The position numbers were made by a program, and so were the translations under genes. The notes beneath the pieces were generated by a model. It had not been told where the DNA came from, did not search any database, and was given only the letters and a program-made list of their open reading frames with translations. Below are positions 1 to 6,521 of a stretch of DNA of 7,111 nucleotides, in pieces (position 1 is the stretch's first letter; the number at the start of each line of letters is the position of its first letter). The DNA comes from an uncultured bacterium (GTDB lineage Bacteria > Planctomycetota > Phycisphaerae > Phycisphaerales > SM1A02): contig CAIPQY010000198.1 of the NCBI GenBank assembly GCA_903867275.1, forward strand, positions 1 to 7,111, read 5' to 3'.

Positions 1-72
1 CCTGGGAAGCCGCTTGTCGGCTCAAAGTCCTGATTTATCATCCGTCTCCTCTTGAGCCAACGTGAGTGTACC
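1..72. other. Lower-GC segment upstream of accB with no readable gene
   Basis: I counted 32 G/C in the first 60 bases, against 45 in the next 60. All three forward frames are closed here: TGA at 31-33 (the accB frame), TGA at 53-55 and TGA at 63-65. None of the three short peptides resembles the N-terminal helical domain expected ahead of a biotin carboxyl carrier core. The segment is either a real 5' flank carrying a promoter for a shortened accB, or foreign or misjoined sequence that has replaced the 5' part of the gene. Confidence 0.5.
14..41 (+). promoter_or_regulatory. Possible sigma70-type promoter ahead of accB
   Basis: TTGTCG (14-19, 4 of 6 to the -35 consensus) is followed after 16 bases by TATCAT (36-41, 5 of 6 to the -10 consensus). 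Transcription would begin near position 48, leaving about 25 bases before the ATG at 73. This sits in the AT-richest stretch of the flank, which raises the odds of a chance match. It fits a transcript that starts just ahead of the shortened accB, but it is a pattern match only. Confidence 0.25.
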
Positions 73-405
73 ATGCACATGGCTGCGGCCGCGCCTGCGC
101 CTGTGGCGGCAGCCCCGGCCGCAGCGCCTGCCGCGGCACCGGCCGCCGCGGATTCCACCGCCGGCCTGCTGAAGATCGAAAGCCCCATGGTGGGCACCTT
201 CTACGCCTCACCTTCGCCCGACAAGCCGGCGTTCATCACCGCCGGCGCGAGCGTGGGCCCCGGCACCGTGGTCTGCCTGGTGGAGGCCATGAAGATCTTC
301 AACGAGATCAACGCCGGTGTGAGCGGCACCGTGGAACGCATCCTTGTGAAGAGCGGCGACCCGGTCGAATTCGGCCAGGTGCTCTTCCTCGTGAAGCCCT
401 CCTGA
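73..405 (+). CDS. accB: Biotin carboxyl carrier protein of acetyl-CoA carboxylase, short form lacking the N-terminal domain
   Basis: This protein carries biotin between the biotin carboxylase and carboxyltransferase parts of acetyl-CoA carboxylase, the first committed step of fatty acid synthesis, in the cytoplasm. From the ATG at 73 it has 110 residues. An Ala/Pro-rich linker (about residues 3-26) leads into a complete biotinyl domain (about 33-110). The AMK motif places the biotinylated lysine at residue 74 (codon 292-294), with Ile after it where E. coli has Met. The SPMVGTFY segment and following residues match the protruding thumb of bacterial BCCPs. The family usually has about 150-180 residues with a short helical N-terminal domain before the linker, and that part is absent here. 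An in-frame TTG at 52 would add only seven residues and is preceded by no ribosome-binding site. A stop at 31-33 closes the frame upstream. accC follows after 13 bases. The family call is secure; the start, and whether the gene is intact, are not. Confidence 0.85.
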   Translation: MHMAAAAPAPVAAAPAAAPAAAPAAADSTAGLLKIESPMVGTFYASPSPDKPAFITAGASVGPGTVVCLVEAMKIFNEINAGVSGTVERILVKSGDPVEFGQVLFLVKPS

Positions 406-418
406 ACGGAAGCCCATC

Positions 419-1774
419 ATGTTCAAGCGCATCCTGATCGCCAACCGAGGCGAGATCGCCCTTCGCGTGATCCGCGCCTGTCGTTCGCTGGGCGTGAGCC
501 CCGTGTGCGTGTACAGCCTGGCCGACAAGAACGGTCCGTGGATCGAGCAGGCCGACGAGAGCGTGTGCATCGGCCCGCCGGCATCCAAGGACAGCTACCT
601 GCGCATCGAGCGCCTGATCGCGGCAGCCGAGATCACCGGCGCCGACGCGATCCATCCCGGCTACGGCTTCCTGAGCGAGAACGCGCACTTCGCCGAGGTG
701 TGCCGCGACTGCAACATCACCTTCATCGGACCCAGCCCCGAGGCCATGAGCCAGCTCGGCGACAAGGTGAACTGCAAGCGCCTGGCGCGGCAGACCGGCA
801 CGCCGGTGTTCCCGGGCACCGAGGGCGGCATCGAGGACATCGACGAGGCCGTGAAGGTGGCCAAGGAGATCGGCTTCCCCGTGATCGTGAAGGCGGCGGC
901 CGGTGGCGGTGGCCGCGGCATGCGCGTGGCGCGTGACGAGGCGGAACTGCGCGACGGCGTGGGCAAGGCCCAGCAGGAGGCGCTGGCCGCCTTCGGCAAC
1001 GGCACCGTGTACGTGGAGAAGTACCTCGAGAACGCCCGTCACTTCGAGGTGCAGACCCTCGGTGACAACCACGGCAACGCCGTGCACCTGTACGAGCGCG
1101 ACTGCAGCAGCCAGCGCCGCCACCAGAAGCTGGTGGAGGAGGCCCCGAGCCCCGGCGTGGATCCGAAGAAGCGCGACAAGGTGTGCGAGAGCGCGGCCTC
1201 GCTGATCCAGAAGGCGAAGTACTGCGGCGCCGCCACGGTGGAGTTCCTGATGGACAAGCATCAGGACTTCTACATGCTGGAGGTGAACACGCGCGTGCAG
1301 GTGGAGCACCCGGTGACCGAGATGATCACCGGCGTGGACATCGTGCAGACGCAGATCCGCGTGGCCGCCGGCGAGAAGCTGCCCTTCGCGCAGAAGGACA
1401 TCCGCGTGAACGGTCACGCCATCGAGGTGCGCATCAATGCCGAGGACCCGGACCGTGGCTTCATGCCGCAGGCCGGTCTCATCGAGCAGTTCGCGGCGCC
1501 GGGCGGCCCGGGCGTGCGCCTGGATTCGCATGCGCGCGCGGGTTACCGCATTCCCTCGAACTACGACAGCATGATCGGCAAGCTGATCGTGCACGGCCAT
1601 GACCGCGACGCCGCCATCGTGCGGATGCGCCAGGCGCTGAAGGAGTTCCAGATCGGCCCCATGCGCACCACGATTCCGCTGCACCAGCGCATCATGGAGC
1701 GCCCGGAGTTCACCTCGGCAAAGTTCGACATCCACTGGGTGGAGCGCTGGCTGAAGGGCGAAGCGAAGGCCTGA
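419..1774 (+). CDS. accC: Biotin carboxylase subunit of acetyl-CoA carboxylase
   Basis: This enzyme uses ATP and bicarbonate to carboxylate the biotin on AccB, the first half-reaction of acetyl-CoA carboxylase. Its 451 residues match the usual length (E. coli has 449) and align end to end. The N-terminal domain starts with the IANRGEIA motif (residues 7-14) and includes HPGYGFLSEN (79-88). The ATP-grasp domain has K116, K158 and the glycine-rich loop GGGGRGMR (162-169). The RRHQK motif (233-237) is present, as are the metal-binding E275 and E288. NTRVQVEHP (290-298) holds the catalytic R292, Q294 and E296, and R338 in GHAIEVRINAEDP binds the carboxybiotin carbanion side. No key residue is missing. 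GGAAG at 408-412, six bases before the ATG, is a fair ribosome-binding site and is the best in the window. Only 13 bases separate it from accB, so the two are co-transcribed. Pyruvate or propionyl-CoA carboxylase subunits are longer or fused, so the stand-alone AccC reading is firm. Confidence 0.97.
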   Translation: MFKRILIANRGEIALRVIRACRSLGVSPVCVYSLADKNGPWIEQADESVCIGPPASKDSYLRIERLIAAAEITGADAIHPGYGFLSENAHFAEVCRDCNITFIGPSPEAMSQLGDKVNCKRLARQTGTPVFPGTEGGIEDIDEAVKVAKEIGFPVIVKAAAGGGGRGMRVARDEAELRDGVGKAQQEALAAFGNGTVYVEKYLENARHFEVQTLGDNHGNAVHLYERDCSSQRRHQKLVEEAPSPGVDPKKRDKVCESAASLIQKAKYCGAATVEFLMDKHQDFYMLEVNTRVQVEHPVTEMITGVDIVQTQIRVAAGEKLPFAQKDIRVNGHAIEVRINAEDPDRGFMPQAGLIEQFAAPGGPGVRLDSHARAGYRIPSNYDSMIGKLIVHGHDRDAAIVRMRQALKEFQIGPMRTTIPLHQRIMERPEFTSAKFDIHWVERWLKGEAKA

Positions 1775-1794
1775 TCCACAGGCGCACGAAATGA

Positions 1795-1829
1795 AAGGGG
1801 CACGCGCGCTTTCGGCGTGCGTGCCCCTT
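1795..1829. terminator. Strong hairpin between convergent genes, probable bidirectional terminator
   Basis: The arms 1795-1809 and 1815-1829 pair over 15 bp, with one G-U pair and a TTTCG loop. The stem opens with AAGGGGCACGC and closes with GCGTGCCCCTT. It lies 20 bases after the accC stop and 20 bases after the stop of the convergent membrane-protein gene. The tract following the stem is only weakly T-rich on the + strand (GTTCGTT) and somewhat better on the - strand (TCATTTCG). A role in ending both transcripts is inferred from position and stem strength. Confidence 0.8.
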
Positions 1830-1849
1830 GTTCGTTGCGTCTCGGGATC

Positions 1850-3517
1850 TCAGCGGCTGGGCGCGCCGGCTTCCACCGTGAGGTTGGCGGTGCCCACCAC
1901 GCGGCCTTCGCCGATGCTCTTGTTGGGGTCGCGCAGCACCACCATCTTGATGATGACGCCGTTGGGGATGCGGTACATGATGTGCAGCTCGCCGCTGTTC
2001 GCGGCGCGGCGGAAGCGGTTGATCGTGAAGCCCTCTTCGGGCGGTTCGAGATAGATCTCGTACTCGTTCTTCACGTCGTCCTTCCACAGGTAGCCGCAGG
2101 GGGCGTAGATGTTGTTCTTGTCGTCCACCAGCACGGGCTCGCCGTTCATGCCCACCTTCTCGGCGTCCTTGCGCGTGCGGTTCACGTTGAACAGGTCGAC
2201 TGCCGTGTCGCGGCTGCACTTCAGCATGACCATGCGCTGGCCATTGGGCTCGAAGAATCCGCGCACGTCGCCCTTGGCGTTCTGGCCGCGGGTGATGTGC
2301 GTGGCCGCGCCGCCCGTGAGCTTGCCGTTGTCCTCGGTCAGGCTGCCGGGCATGCCGTTGCGGTCCACCATGGCGCCCTGCAGGCCCGTGTCCAGGCGCA
2401 GTTCGGATGCCGGCACCACGGGGGTGTCGGCGTCGGCGGCGATCTGCACCTGCTTGCCGCCGCTCGACACGGCGCGCGCCATCTCGGCGGCGTCGGTCTT
2501 GGGGGTGGGCAGCTGGATGCGAAGGCCCTTGATCTGCAGGAACAGCGGGCCGTCCTTCGAGCGCTTCAGGCCCGTGGCGGGGAACAGCAGGCAGGCCAGG
2601 CTTTCCTCGCTGCTGGGCGTGCTGCCGAGGTACGAGCCGTCGCCGCTGAAGCGGTAGCGCACCAGCGAATCGCCCGCACTCTGTTCGGCCTGCGCGAATT
2701 CCGCGGGGAACACGCTGCTGCCGGTGCCGCCGTCGATCAGGCGTGCCTGCGAGGCGCTCATGGTGAAGCCTGCACCCTTGTCGTAGCTGGGGCGCTTCAG
2801 GCTGACCAGCACCGCGTAGGCGCCGCTGCCGCCAGACTTCAGCGCGAAGGAGGGGTCGTAGTGCGCGCTGACGATGCTCACGCCGTTCGATGGCGTGGAG
2901 AGTCGGCCCTTGCCGCCTTCGATGCTGTCACGCAGCAGGCTGCCACCATCGGCGGCGATGTCGGGGCGCCAGCGTGCAAGCGATGCGTTGCCGACGATGG
3001 GTGCAAGCGAAGCATCGGAGAGCCATCCGTAGAAGCCTGCGGCGGCATTCATCATCAGCGTTGCGGGCGCGCCCGATTCGCTCTGCTTCGGTGCATCGGA
3101 TCCCGGATCGCGAATCCAACCCTGATACCCCAGCAGCTCGCGCGTGCTGGCGATGTGACCGATCGAGATCAGCACAAGGCCCATGGTGAGCACGCCGCTG
3201 CACAGGCCAAGCAACGAACCCACGCTCCAGTCGAGCATGCGCGAAACCTTGGGGCGGAACGGACACGCGGCATCCACGATCAGGCGGCAGATGAGCAGCA
3301 GCAGCACGAACATGCCGCCCAGTGTCACGCCCCAGGCGTATTCACCGAAGCCGCCGTCGAGCATGAATCCCACGGTGACGGGTTCCCACAGCGCCACGGC
3401 GAGCGCACCGGCCACGACGACGCACAGCAGGTGCAGCAGCGCGTCGAAGACACCGGCGTTGCCCCACCAGTAGGCGATCAGCAGCACGACCAGCAGCGTG
3501 ATGACGGAGAGAATCAT
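1850..3517 (-). CDS. CvpA-like four-helix membrane protein with a large C-terminal region
   Basis: The first 120 or so residues hold four hydrophobic segments (about 1-18, 23-45, 61-82 and 97-122). Their length and spacing match the CvpA (colicin V production) family, whose biochemical role is poorly known. The remaining 430 residues, of 555 in total, are soluble and far longer than a usual CvpA protein of about 160-230 residues. I see two strand-rich blocks: about 212-337 (from a VSIVSAHYDPSF stretch to GLRIQLP), and about 415-548 (from KGDVRGFFEPNG to the end). A Thr/Asp/Gly/Ala-rich linker of about 75 residues joins them. Each block reads like a beta-sandwich, but I cannot name a domain. 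The side of the membrane they face is not settled. This is the last gene of the operon: its ATG lies three bases after the stop of the ATPase-like gene (TGA-TCC-ATG), so translation is probably coupled. The CvpA assignment rests on topology more than on motif identity. Confidence 0.7.
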   Translation of the reverse strand: MILSVITLLVVLLIAYWWGNAGVFDALLHLLCVVVAGALAVALWEPVTVGFMLDGGFGEYAWGVTLGGMFVLLLLICRLIVDAACPFRPKVSRMLDWSVGSLLGLCSGVLTMGLVLISIGHIASTRELLGYQGWIRDPGSDAPKQSESGAPATLMMNAAAGFYGWLSDASLAPIVGNASLARWRPDIAADGGSLLRDSIEGGKGRLSTPSNGVSIVSAHYDPSFALKSGGSGAYAVLVSLKRPSYDKGAGFTMSASQARLIDGGTGSSVFPAEFAQAEQSAGDSLVRYRFSGDGSYLGSTPSSEESLACLLFPATGLKRSKDGPLFLQIKGLRIQLPTPKTDAAEMARAVSSGGKQVQIAADADTPVVPASELRLDTGLQGAMVDRNGMPGSLTEDNGKLTGGAATHITRGQNAKGDVRGFFEPNGQRMVMLKCSRDTAVDLFNVNRTRKDAEKVGMNGEPVLVDDKNNIYAPCGYLWKDDVKNEYEIYLEPPEEGFTINRFRRAANSGELHIMYRIPNGVIIKMVVLRDPNKSIGEGRVVGTANLTVEAGAPSR

Positions 3518-3520
3518 GGA

Positions 3521-5245
3521 TCAGGCCTTGGGCTTGGGGGGCGTGCCACCCGCGGCAGGCGGGGTGGCGGGCTTGGCGGTGGGCTTCGCGCCGGCGGCGG
3601 CCGGCTTGGCGGCGGGTGGCGTGAACACGCGCACCACCTCTTCCAGGCTGGTCACGCCTTCGCGCACGCGCATCAGCGCGGCTTCCTGCATGCCCGGAGC
3701 CTTGAACTTCAGTCGCGAGGCGTTGTAGGCGCTCTTCAGGTCGCCCTTCGCCAGGTGCTCGCGCGCCTCGGCGTCCAGGATCACCACCTCGAACACGCCG
3801 ATCTGTCCACTGAAGCCGGTGCCCTTGCACAGCGGGCAATCCTCGACCTTGCTCTTGATCTGCACCTTGCCACCGGCGCGGAACAGTTCCACGGCCTTGC
3901 CCGCGGGAATGGCGAGGCGCTTGGCCTGTTCGGGCGAGGGCTGGAACGGCACGCGGCATGCAATGCACAGCTTGCGGATCATGCGCACGGCCACCACGGC
4001 GCGCAGCGGCGCGGCGGCCATCTTCACGTCGCCCACGGCACGGAACCATTCGGTGATGGCGGGCCCCACGCCGTCGACCGGAAGCGCAACATAGAAGCGC
4101 GTGTCGCTGGCGGTGGGCGAGGCGATCACCTTGCCGGTGCCGGGGTCGGTGACATCGTCCACGAACACCACATCGGGTCCGCGACGCACGATCGACTGCA
4201 GCTGCGTGTGGAACTCCACGCCACCCGAAGGGTTCCACAGCTGATGGTCCACGCCCTCGATGCGATGCATGGAGTTCTTCTCGAGCGCCTTCACCGCGGC
4301 GGTGAACGCGTCGTGGCGAGCGAGCATGGCCAAGCTGGTGGTGGTCAGGCCCTGACCAGCGGCCGCGGCCACCAGCACCACGCCGCCCGGTTCATCGTTG
4401 CTCACGATCGATTCGACCAGCTTCATCTGCGCGGGCAAAAGGCCCAGATCCTGCACGGGCTTGCCCATGCGCTTGCTCAGGTCGAAGTCCACGCGCACCT
4501 GCTGCGCCGAGCTGCTGCCGGCCACCATCAGCGACATGGTCTGCGTGGCGTCGGCGGTGTTCACCCAGCACGAACCGTTCTGTCGACGGCGGCGCTCCTT
4601 CAGGTCGAGGCCGCACAGATCCTTCAGGTTGTCGATCACCTGCATGGCCACCTCGGTGGTGGGGGCCTCGATCTTGCTGCGCACGCCATCCACGGTGATC
4701 ACGGCGGCCACGCCATCGGGCTTCACCACCATGTCCATGCGCGAGGCGCCACGCTCGATCGCGGGCACCAGAAGCTTCTCGGTGGCCTGATGCACGGCCA
4801 GACCGGGATCGTTCTTGCCGGGCACGGCGCGTTCCTTCTTGGCCGAATCCTTGAAGCTGAGCTTGCTGCCGGCGAACGCCTGCGTCTTGCGGCGACTCTT
4901 GAAGAAGGCCTTCACCTTGTCGCCACCGATCACGAAGCGCAGCTTCTCGGGCACGTTGTTGTTGCGCTTGGGCCAGTACAGCAGGAAGGGCCCGGCGGTG
5001 GCCGCGATCTGCAGGGGCCAGCCGATCCAGAAGATGGGCACCAACAGGCCGAGCGCCAGGCCGAGCAGCGTGCCGCCGATCATCATGGCGTGCCACTTCT
5101 CGCTGGGCAGGCCGCAGAAGCGGATGTCCTTGGTCAGGCGCGAGGTGAGCGCGGCGCCGACCAGCGCCGGCACCAGCAGCAGCACCGGCTTCACCGGATC
5201 GATCAGGAATGCGCTCGAGACGGCTTGGGCAATGAGGATCGTCAT
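3521..5245 (-). CDS. Membrane-anchored GspE/PilB-like protein with degenerate ATPase motifs
   Basis: This 574-residue member of the type II/IV secretion ATPase superfamily looks catalytically dead. Two or three membrane segments (about 18-35, 54-72, 76-91) and a Lys/Arg-rich stretch (93-145) replace the usual N-terminal MshEN-type region. The N2-like domain (about 147-254) is recognisable, with VDGV and LKERRRRQNG where family members have IDGV and AERRLPQDG. The C-terminal core has lost its key residues. The P-loop reads AAAGQGLTTT (294-303), so the Walker A lysine is Leu300. The Asp box is IEGVDH (329-334) instead of IEDPVE. Walker B is VVFVDDVTD (359-367), with Asp364 where Glu is normal. 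By alignment both histidines of the His box are Thr382 and Pro389. The zinc-type tetracysteine module of GspE/PilB is kept (C427, C430, C470, C473), followed by the normal GTGFSGQIGVFEV run. The tail (542-574) is Ala/Pro/Lys-rich. It starts 25 bases after the pilT stop. I infer a structural or regulatory partner of an active ATPase. Confidence 0.85.
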   Translation of the reverse strand: MTILIAQAVSSAFLIDPVKPVLLLVPALVGAALTSRLTKDIRFCGLPSEKWHAMMIGGTLLGLALGLLVPIFWIGWPLQIAATAGPFLLYWPKRNNNVPEKLRFVIGGDKVKAFFKSRRKTQAFAGSKLSFKDSAKKERAVPGKNDPGLAVHQATEKLLVPAIERGASRMDMVVKPDGVAAVITVDGVRSKIEAPTTEVAMQVIDNLKDLCGLDLKERRRRQNGSCWVNTADATQTMSLMVAGSSSAQQVRVDFDLSKRMGKPVQDLGLLPAQMKLVESIVSNDEPGGVVLVAAAAGQGLTTTSLAMLARHDAFTAAVKALEKNSMHRIEGVDHQLWNPSGGVEFHTQLQSIVRRGPDVVFVDDVTDPGTGKVIASPTASDTRFYVALPVDGVGPAITEWFRAVGDVKMAAAPLRAVVAVRMIRKLCIACRVPFQPSPEQAKRLAIPAGKAVELFRAGGKVQIKSKVEDCPLCKGTGFSGQIGVFEVVILDAEAREHLAKGDLKSAYNASRLKFKAPGMQEAALMRVREGVTSLEEVVRVFTPPAAKPAAAGAKPTAKPATPPAAGGTPPKPKA

Positions 5246-5270
5246 GGTGATTCTTCGGGCCTGCAGCGCG

Positions 5271-6416
5271 TCAGGCGATGCCCTTGAGCTTCATCTTCAG
5301 CTCTTCGGGCTTGGGCGTGGCTTCCAGCGCCACCTTCTGGCTCACGTACTCCTGCTCGACCAGCTTCACCAGGCTGCTGGTGAAGTCGATCATGCCTTCG
5401 GAGTGGCTCTTGCGGATGATGTCCAGCAGTTCGCCTTCGCGCTCCTCCAGGATGTACTTCTGCACGCTGGGCGTGTTGAGCATGATCTCGAGGCCCGGCA
5501 TGCGCGCGATGTTGGGGTGCAGCGTTGGCAGCAGCTTCTGGTAGATGATGCCGCGCAGGTTGAAGGCGAGCAGCTTGCGGATCTGGTCGCGCTCGTTCTG
5601 CGGGAAGAGTTCCAGGATGCGGCCCAGCGTCTGCCAGGCGCTGCTTGCGTGGATGGTGCCGAACACGAGGTGGCCCGTCTCGGCGGCGCGCACGGCGGCC
5701 TCGAAGGTTTCCTTGTCGCGCATTTCACCCACCAGCACGATGTCCGGGTTCTCGCGCACCAGCGCGCGCAGCGCCTCGTTGAAGTTGGCGCAGTCGATGC
5801 CGATCTCGCGCTGATTGATGGTGCACTGATCGTCGGTGAAGATGTACTCGATCGGGTCTTCCAGCGTGACGATGTGCGCCTTCTTGCGCTCGTTCACGTA
5901 CTGCAGCATGGCGGCGATCGTGGTGCTCTTGCCGCTGCCGGTGACGCCGGCCAGCAGGATGAGGCCCTGCGCGGCCATGCTGATCTCGCCAAGGATGGGC
6001 GGCAGATACAGATCCTCGAAGCGGCGGATCTGGCTGCTGATCAGTCGCGCCGCCACGCTGGGCTTGCCGCGCGCCTGAAAGATGTTCACGCGAAAGCGGT
6101 TCTTGCCGTCGAGGTCATAGGCGAAGTCCAGCTGGCCTCGGCGACGGAAGATCTTCTGCTGGCTTTCGTCGAGGCAATCCATGCACATCTGGAACAGGTC
6201 GCCTGCGGTCACGGCGGGGCACTTCAGCGGCACCAGCTGGCCCTTGTGACGGATGCGCGGCGGCACGCCGGTCTTGATGATGAGATCGCTGCCCTTCACG
6301 GCCACGATCGCCTTCAGCCAGCTGTCCCAGATCTCCTTGCCCTTGCCCGGCTCCGTGCCGATGTAGTTGGTGACGGAGTCATGCGTGGGTTCGACTGGGG
6401 GGCCTGATCCTGCCAT
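5271..6416 (-). CDS. pilT: PilT/PilU-type ATPase of the type IV pilus retraction family
   Basis: This cytoplasmic hexameric motor family drives pilus retraction and twitching motility. From the ATG at 6416 the protein has 381 residues, against about 345-380 for PilT/PilU. The PAS-like N-terminal domain includes SDLIIKTGVPPRIRHKGQL (43-61) and NRFRVNIFQARG (106-117). The core motifs are intact: Walker A GVTGSGKST (157-165), Asp box TLEDPIE (184-190), Walker B DIVLVGEMRD (225-234) and His box TGHLVFGTIH (247-256). The C-terminal AIRNLIRE motif of classic PilT is replaced by LLDIIRKSHSEGM (330-342), and the charged tail recalls PilU. The frame stays open for over 200 codons upstream, antisense to guaB. 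I chose 6416 because it gives a normal length with about 28 extra N-terminal residues and does not overlap guaB. No strong ribosome-binding site is seen. It is the first gene of the operon, followed by a degenerate relative. A PilU or secretion ATPase role is possible. Confidence 0.92.
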   Translation of the reverse strand: MAGSGPPVEPTHDSVTNYIGTEPGKGKEIWDSWLKAIVAVKGSDLIIKTGVPPRIRHKGQLVPLKCPAVTAGDLFQMCMDCLDESQQKIFRRRGQLDFAYDLDGKNRFRVNIFQARGKPSVAARLISSQIRRFEDLYLPPILGEISMAAQGLILLAGVTGSGKSTTIAAMLQYVNERKKAHIVTLEDPIEYIFTDDQCTINQREIGIDCANFNEALRALVRENPDIVLVGEMRDKETFEAAVRAAETGHLVFGTIHASSAWQTLGRILELFPQNERDQIRKLLAFNLRGIIYQKLLPTLHPNIARMPGLEIMLNTPSVQKYILEEREGELLDIIRKSHSEGMIDFTSSLVKLVEQEYVSQKVALEATPKPEELKMKLKGIA

Positions 6417-6521
6417 GGTGGGTTCTCGGGTGAGAGCGGCAAAGGGTAACGGCGAACGGCGGCCCGTGCGAGCCGCGAAGGGGTGTTTGACATTCGTGCC
6501 GGGAGCGGGCATTGTTCCCAA
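6417..6521. promoter_or_regulatory. Divergent intergenic region between pilT and guaB
   Basis: This 105-base region must hold the start signals of both the - strand operon and guaB. On the + strand side a perfect TTGACA is present (separate entry). On the - strand I could not find a convincing -35/-10 pair at normal spacing for pilT. A short inverted repeat, GCGGC (6459-6463) with GCCGC (6472-6476), is present but is too small to mean much at this GC content. Confidence 0.6.
6487..6515 (+). promoter_or_regulatory. Possible guaB promoter with consensus -35
   Basis: TTGACA (6487-6492) matches the sigma70 -35 consensus in all six positions. At 17 bases spacing lies CATTGT (6510-6515), which matches the -10 consensus in only three of six. 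The expected transcription start would fall at about 6521-6523, on the guaB ATG itself. That would make the transcript leaderless, with the purine-rich GGGAGCGGG (6501-6509) inside the promoter spacer and not acting as a ribosome-binding site. The -35 is convincing; the -10 is weak. Confidence 0.4.

Noticed and set aside
52..72. TTG at 52 as the accB start
   Set aside because: There is no ribosome-binding site ahead of it, it adds only seven residues unlike BCCP, and it lies in the odd-composition flank. ATG at 73 is the simpler choice, though neither is proven.
82..150. GC-rich repeat-like stretch in accB
   Set aside because: It encodes the Ala/Pro linker typical of biotin carrier proteins. 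The repetition is at the protein level and needs no separate DNA element.
308..1735. Open - strand frame of 475 codons antisense to accC
   Set aside because: It lies opposite a fully conserved accC, has His/Ala/Arg-rich composition, and shows no family resemblance.
1817..5287. Open + strand frame of 1156 codons antisense to the CvpA-like and ATPase-like genes
   Set aside because: Its product is rich in His, Ala, Gly and Arg with no domain pattern. It runs across two recognisable genes and an intergenic gap. It is the expected product of strong third-position GC bias read on the opposite strand.
4815..6407. Open + strand frame of 530 codons antisense to pilT and the start of the ATPase-like gene
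   Set aside because: The opposite strand carries intact PilT motifs in register. The antisense product is low-complexity and unrecognisable.
6459..6476. Inverted repeat GCGGC / GCCGC in the pilT-guaB gap as an operator or riboswitch
   Set aside because: Five base pairs with an eight-base loop is expected by chance at this GC content. Nothing else in the short gap supports a structured RNA.
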